From Pedobacter suwonensis (GTDB lineage: Bacteria > Bacteroidota > Bacteroidia > Sphingobacteriales > Sphingobacteriaceae): DNA of 64,000 nt. Where the stretch lies: contig NZ_FOJM01000017.1 in assembly GCF_900111825.1 (NCBI RefSeq), positions 1 to 64,000 on the forward strand, written 5' to 3'. Below are positions 62,272 through 64,000 of this stretch, one piece after another. The notes beneath the pieces are model-generated. The model had not been told where the DNA came from. It made no database searches and saw only the letters and a list, made by a program, of their open reading frames with translations. The position numbers and the translations under genes are program-made. Each line of letters opens with the position of its first letter. Position 1 is the first letter of the stretch.

Positions 62272-62392
62272 TTTTAACCGCAGAGAACACAGAGAAAAAG
62301 TCACAAAGAACACAAAGCCAGGTGCAGATCTTTTGAATCAACCTTGGCGCATCTTTGCGGAAAACTTTGCGTTCTTTGCGGTAAAGCTACTT
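62272..62392. repeat. Imperfect palindrome of CCGCAGAG/CTTTGCGG words
   Basis: TTAACCGCAGAGAACACAGAG on the left (first 20 bases shown at 62276-62295) faces TTTGCGGAAAACTTTGCG and TTCTTTGCGGTAAA on the right. It lies between two convergent genes. Confidence 0.7.
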
Positions 62393-62722
62393 CTTAATTG
62401 TCAATAACTTTATTTCCTTGGCTTTAAAGCGGTTGCTTACAATCTCGCCAGTCACTTCTGCTTTATTTACGGCATTGCAGAAACCATGTTCACCATGGGC
62501 GTCACCAAAATCATCAATTCCTTTTCCATCCACAAAATAAGGTTTGCCATCAATTTTAACCGCCAGTTCACAGTCTTTACCTTTCATTTTAAACTGACAT
62601 TCGCCACAGGCAATATCAACCACCTGTTTAGTAATTACTTTTGCTGTTTTTTGAGGACTGGTTTGCGCATTCGCAGCAACTGAAAATACACCAAGTATCA
62701 GCGCAAATATTAACTTTTTCAT
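62387..62722 (-). CDS. Secreted small protein with CGEC motif (DUF6370-like)
   Basis: A 111-residue exported protein with a signal peptide (residues 1-19, ANA/Q). The mature part holds a CGECQFKMKGKDCELAVKIDG stretch with three cysteines (CxxC plus one), which could bind a metal or act in redox. HGEHGFCNAVNKAEVTG gives a His-rich loop and a fourth Cys. It resembles the uncharacterised DUF6370 family. Function unknown. Confidence 0.75.
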   Translation of the reverse strand: MKKLIFALILGVFSVAANAQTSPQKTAKVITKQVVDIACGECQFKMKGKDCELAVKIDGKPYFVDGKGIDDFGDAHGEHGFCNAVNKAEVTGEIVSNRFKAKEIKLLTIKK

Positions 62723-62782
62723 CGCTATTATTTTTTCAAATGTAAGTTTTCAGTAGCAAAAGAATCACAGCCCGCTGTAAAA

Positions 62783-62846
62783 TAAACCTGATAGAACGGA
62801 AAGACCGAAGTGAAGCATGAGTGAGGACTTGAAGGGATAGCAGGAC
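62783..62846 (+). repeat. Dispersed structured repeat, copy 6
   Basis: It begins TAAACCTGATAGAACGGAAAGACC and ends GGACTTGAAGGGATAGCAGG (20 bases each at most shown in part). The central sequence differs from copies 3-5. A CACCCCTCTGGGAGAGGG-type repeat follows near 62912-62931. Confidence 0.65.
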
Positions 62847-62933
62847 TATTGCCTCCGAAGAGCATTGAACGTACGTTTTCAAAAAACTACAGGGATACCC
62901 CGCCTTACAGGCACCCCTCTGGGAGAGGGAAAT

Positions 62934-62964
62934 AAAAAAGGGACATGCAAATCTGCACATCCCT
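62934..62964 (-). terminator. Terminator after ahcY
   Basis: On the minus strand AGGGA...TCCCT (62960-62964 with 62939-62943) brackets a GTGCA/TGCA loop, and a T-run (62934-62939) follows. Confidence 0.7.
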
Positions 62965-63013
62965 ATATATTATTTGTCTTATGTTAACTGCTAACTAAAA
63001 ACTGTAAACTGAA

Positions 63014-64000
63014 CTAGTACCTGTAAGTATCTGCTTTGAAAGGACCTTCAACCGGTACGCCGATATAATCAGCCTGGTGTTGATCTAAAACATCTAATTC
63101 TACACCGATTTTTTCTAAGTGTAAACGGGCAACTTTTTCATCTAAATGTTTAGGCAAAGTATATACTTTGTTTTCATACTTGTCAGTATTGGTCCAAAGT
63201 TCGATCTGCGCTAAAGTCTGGTTGGTAAAAGAATTACTCATTACAAAACTTGGGTGGCCAGTTGCACAACCTAAGTTAACCAAACGACCTTCGGCAAGAA
63301 CGATAACGTCTTTACCATCTATCGTATATTTATCAACCTGAGGTTTAATCTCTACTTTGGTATCGCCATAAGCGCCGTTTAACCAGGCCATATCGATCTC
63401 GTTATCGAAGTGACCAATGTTACAAACAATCGCTTTATCTTTTAACGCCCTGAAGTGTTGCTCGCGAACGATATCACAGTTACCAGTTGTAGTCACTACA
63501 ATATCAGCTTCTTTAATGGCATTAGCTAATTTTTTCACTTCATAACCTTCCATTGCAGCCTGTAAAGCACAGATTGGGTCAATTTCAGTTACAATAACAC
63601 GTACACCTTGTGAGCTTAATGATTCTGCAGAACCTTTACCCACATCACCATAACCACAAACCACGGCTACTTTACCAGCCATCATTACATCGGTAGCACG
63701 ACGGATCGCATCAACTAATGACTCACGGCATCCGTATTTGTTATCAAATTTAGATTTAGTAACTGAATCGTTTACGTTGATTGCAGGCAAGTGCAAGGTT
63801 CCGTTTTTCATTCTTTCGTACAAACGGTGAACACCAGTCGTCGTTTCTTCTGATAAACCTCTGATACCTGCAATTAGCTCAGGATATTTATCGAAAACCA
63901 TGTTGGTTAAATCGCCACCATCATCCAAAATCATGTTTAATGGTTGTTGATCAGGACCGAAGTGTAAAGTTTGCTCAATACACCAGTCGAATTCTTCTTC
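63014..64000 (-). CDS. ahcY: Adenosylhomocysteinase, C-terminal part (gene continues past the window)
   Basis: The frame is open to the last base of the window, so the gene starts beyond 64000; 329 codons including stop are present. Visible parts are WCIEQTLHFG and NMILDDGGDLTN. The catalytic region VNDSVTKSKFDN, the NAD-binding GYGDVGKGSA, HFDNEID, and the C-terminus ending KADTYRY, typical of AhcY, follow. The enzyme splits S-adenosylhomocysteine to adenosine and homocysteine. A hairpin terminator follows the stop. Confidence 0.97.
   Translation of the reverse strand, partial: EEEFDWCIEQTLHFGPDQQPLNMILDDGGDLTNMVFDKYPELIAGIRGLSEETTTGVHRLYERMKNGTLHLPAINVNDSVTKSKFDNKYGCRESLVDAIRRATDVMMAGKVAVVCGYGDVGKGSAESLSSQGVRVIVTEIDPICALQAAMEGYEVKKLANAIKEADIVVTTTGNCDIVREQHFRALKDKAIVCNIGHFDNEIDMAWLNGAYGDTKVEIKPQVDKYTIDGKDVIVLAEGRLVNLGCATGHPSFVMSNSFTNQTLAQIELWTNTDKYENKVYTLPKHLDEKVARLHLEKIGVELDVLDQHQADYIGVPVEGPFKADTYRY

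Overview
The window looks like a chromosomal segment of a member of Bacteroidota, most likely Sphingobacteriaceae and Pedobacter-like. The clues are the low GC content, near absence of Shine-Dalgarno sequences, many TAnnTTTG (-7) promoter boxes, and families typical of the phylum: LpxR/PagL outer-membrane enzymes, BT_3928-type DoxX protein, DUF1599, GH3, bacilliredoxin and TPM/LemA proteins. I saw no rRNA, tRNA, CRISPR array, prophage or plasmid functions. Nearly all genes are ordinary core or envelope genes. The unusual content is mostly in intergenic repeats, small ORFs and a few odd genes.

Layout. 0.3-5 kb: a translationally coupled pair of lipid A deacylase-type outer-membrane proteins (LpxR-like and PagL-like), a CoA-binding protein, DinB and a large FAD-dependent protein. 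5.4-8.5 kb: lemA with two TPM-domain genes, a small conserved gene and a Nudix hydrolase. 8.5-12 kb: dnaA, a 540-base AT-rich region with DnaA-box-like sites, and a methylmalonyl-CoA mutase catalytic subunit without a B12 domain. 12-20 kb: A-type Fe-S carrier, ABC permease, nucleotide-sugar enzymes (UXS, GalE), Kdo transferase WaaA, gluconokinase and ferrochelatase. 20.7-25.3 kb: isoprenoid and carotenoid genes (CrtW ketolase, IspH, CruF-like hydratase, GT2 glycosyltransferase, PlsC-like acyltransferase) interrupted by a decayed YoeB-type toxin-antitoxin pair. 25.4-26.4 kb: a RAYT (REP-associated tyrosine transposase) bracketed by its palindromes. 26.5-35.2 kb: PyrR-like phosphoribosyltransferase, head-GIN protein, RlmD, DoxX, M28 peptidase, a RhuM-Fic fusion and a CrtI/CrtD desaturase. 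35.2-48 kb: an aroK operon, folP, cdaA, bacilliredoxin, small membrane proteins, GH3, lptB and recJ. 48-64 kb: MBL hydrolase, YceI, glycine decarboxylase gcvP, PadR-HAAS-beta-lactamase operon, EamA, pdxJ, GT39-GtrA, a divergent polysaccharide deacetylase and the 3' part of ahcY.

How genes fit together. LpxR/PagL, WaaA, LptB, UXS/GalE and GT39/GtrA all concern LPS or surface glycans. IspH, CrtW, CruF, GT2, acyltransferase and the CrtD-like desaturase together suggest an acylated glycoside of a monocyclic 4-keto carotenoid (inference). The strongest unexplained signal is a dispersed intergenic repeat with conserved ends (TAAACCYGAYAG ... GMRAWNGCRGG) and a variable centre, present at least six times, one copy carrying another repeat nested inside it. 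A second theme is -7 promoter boxes lying 4-7 bases from start codons, which predicts leaderless mRNAs.
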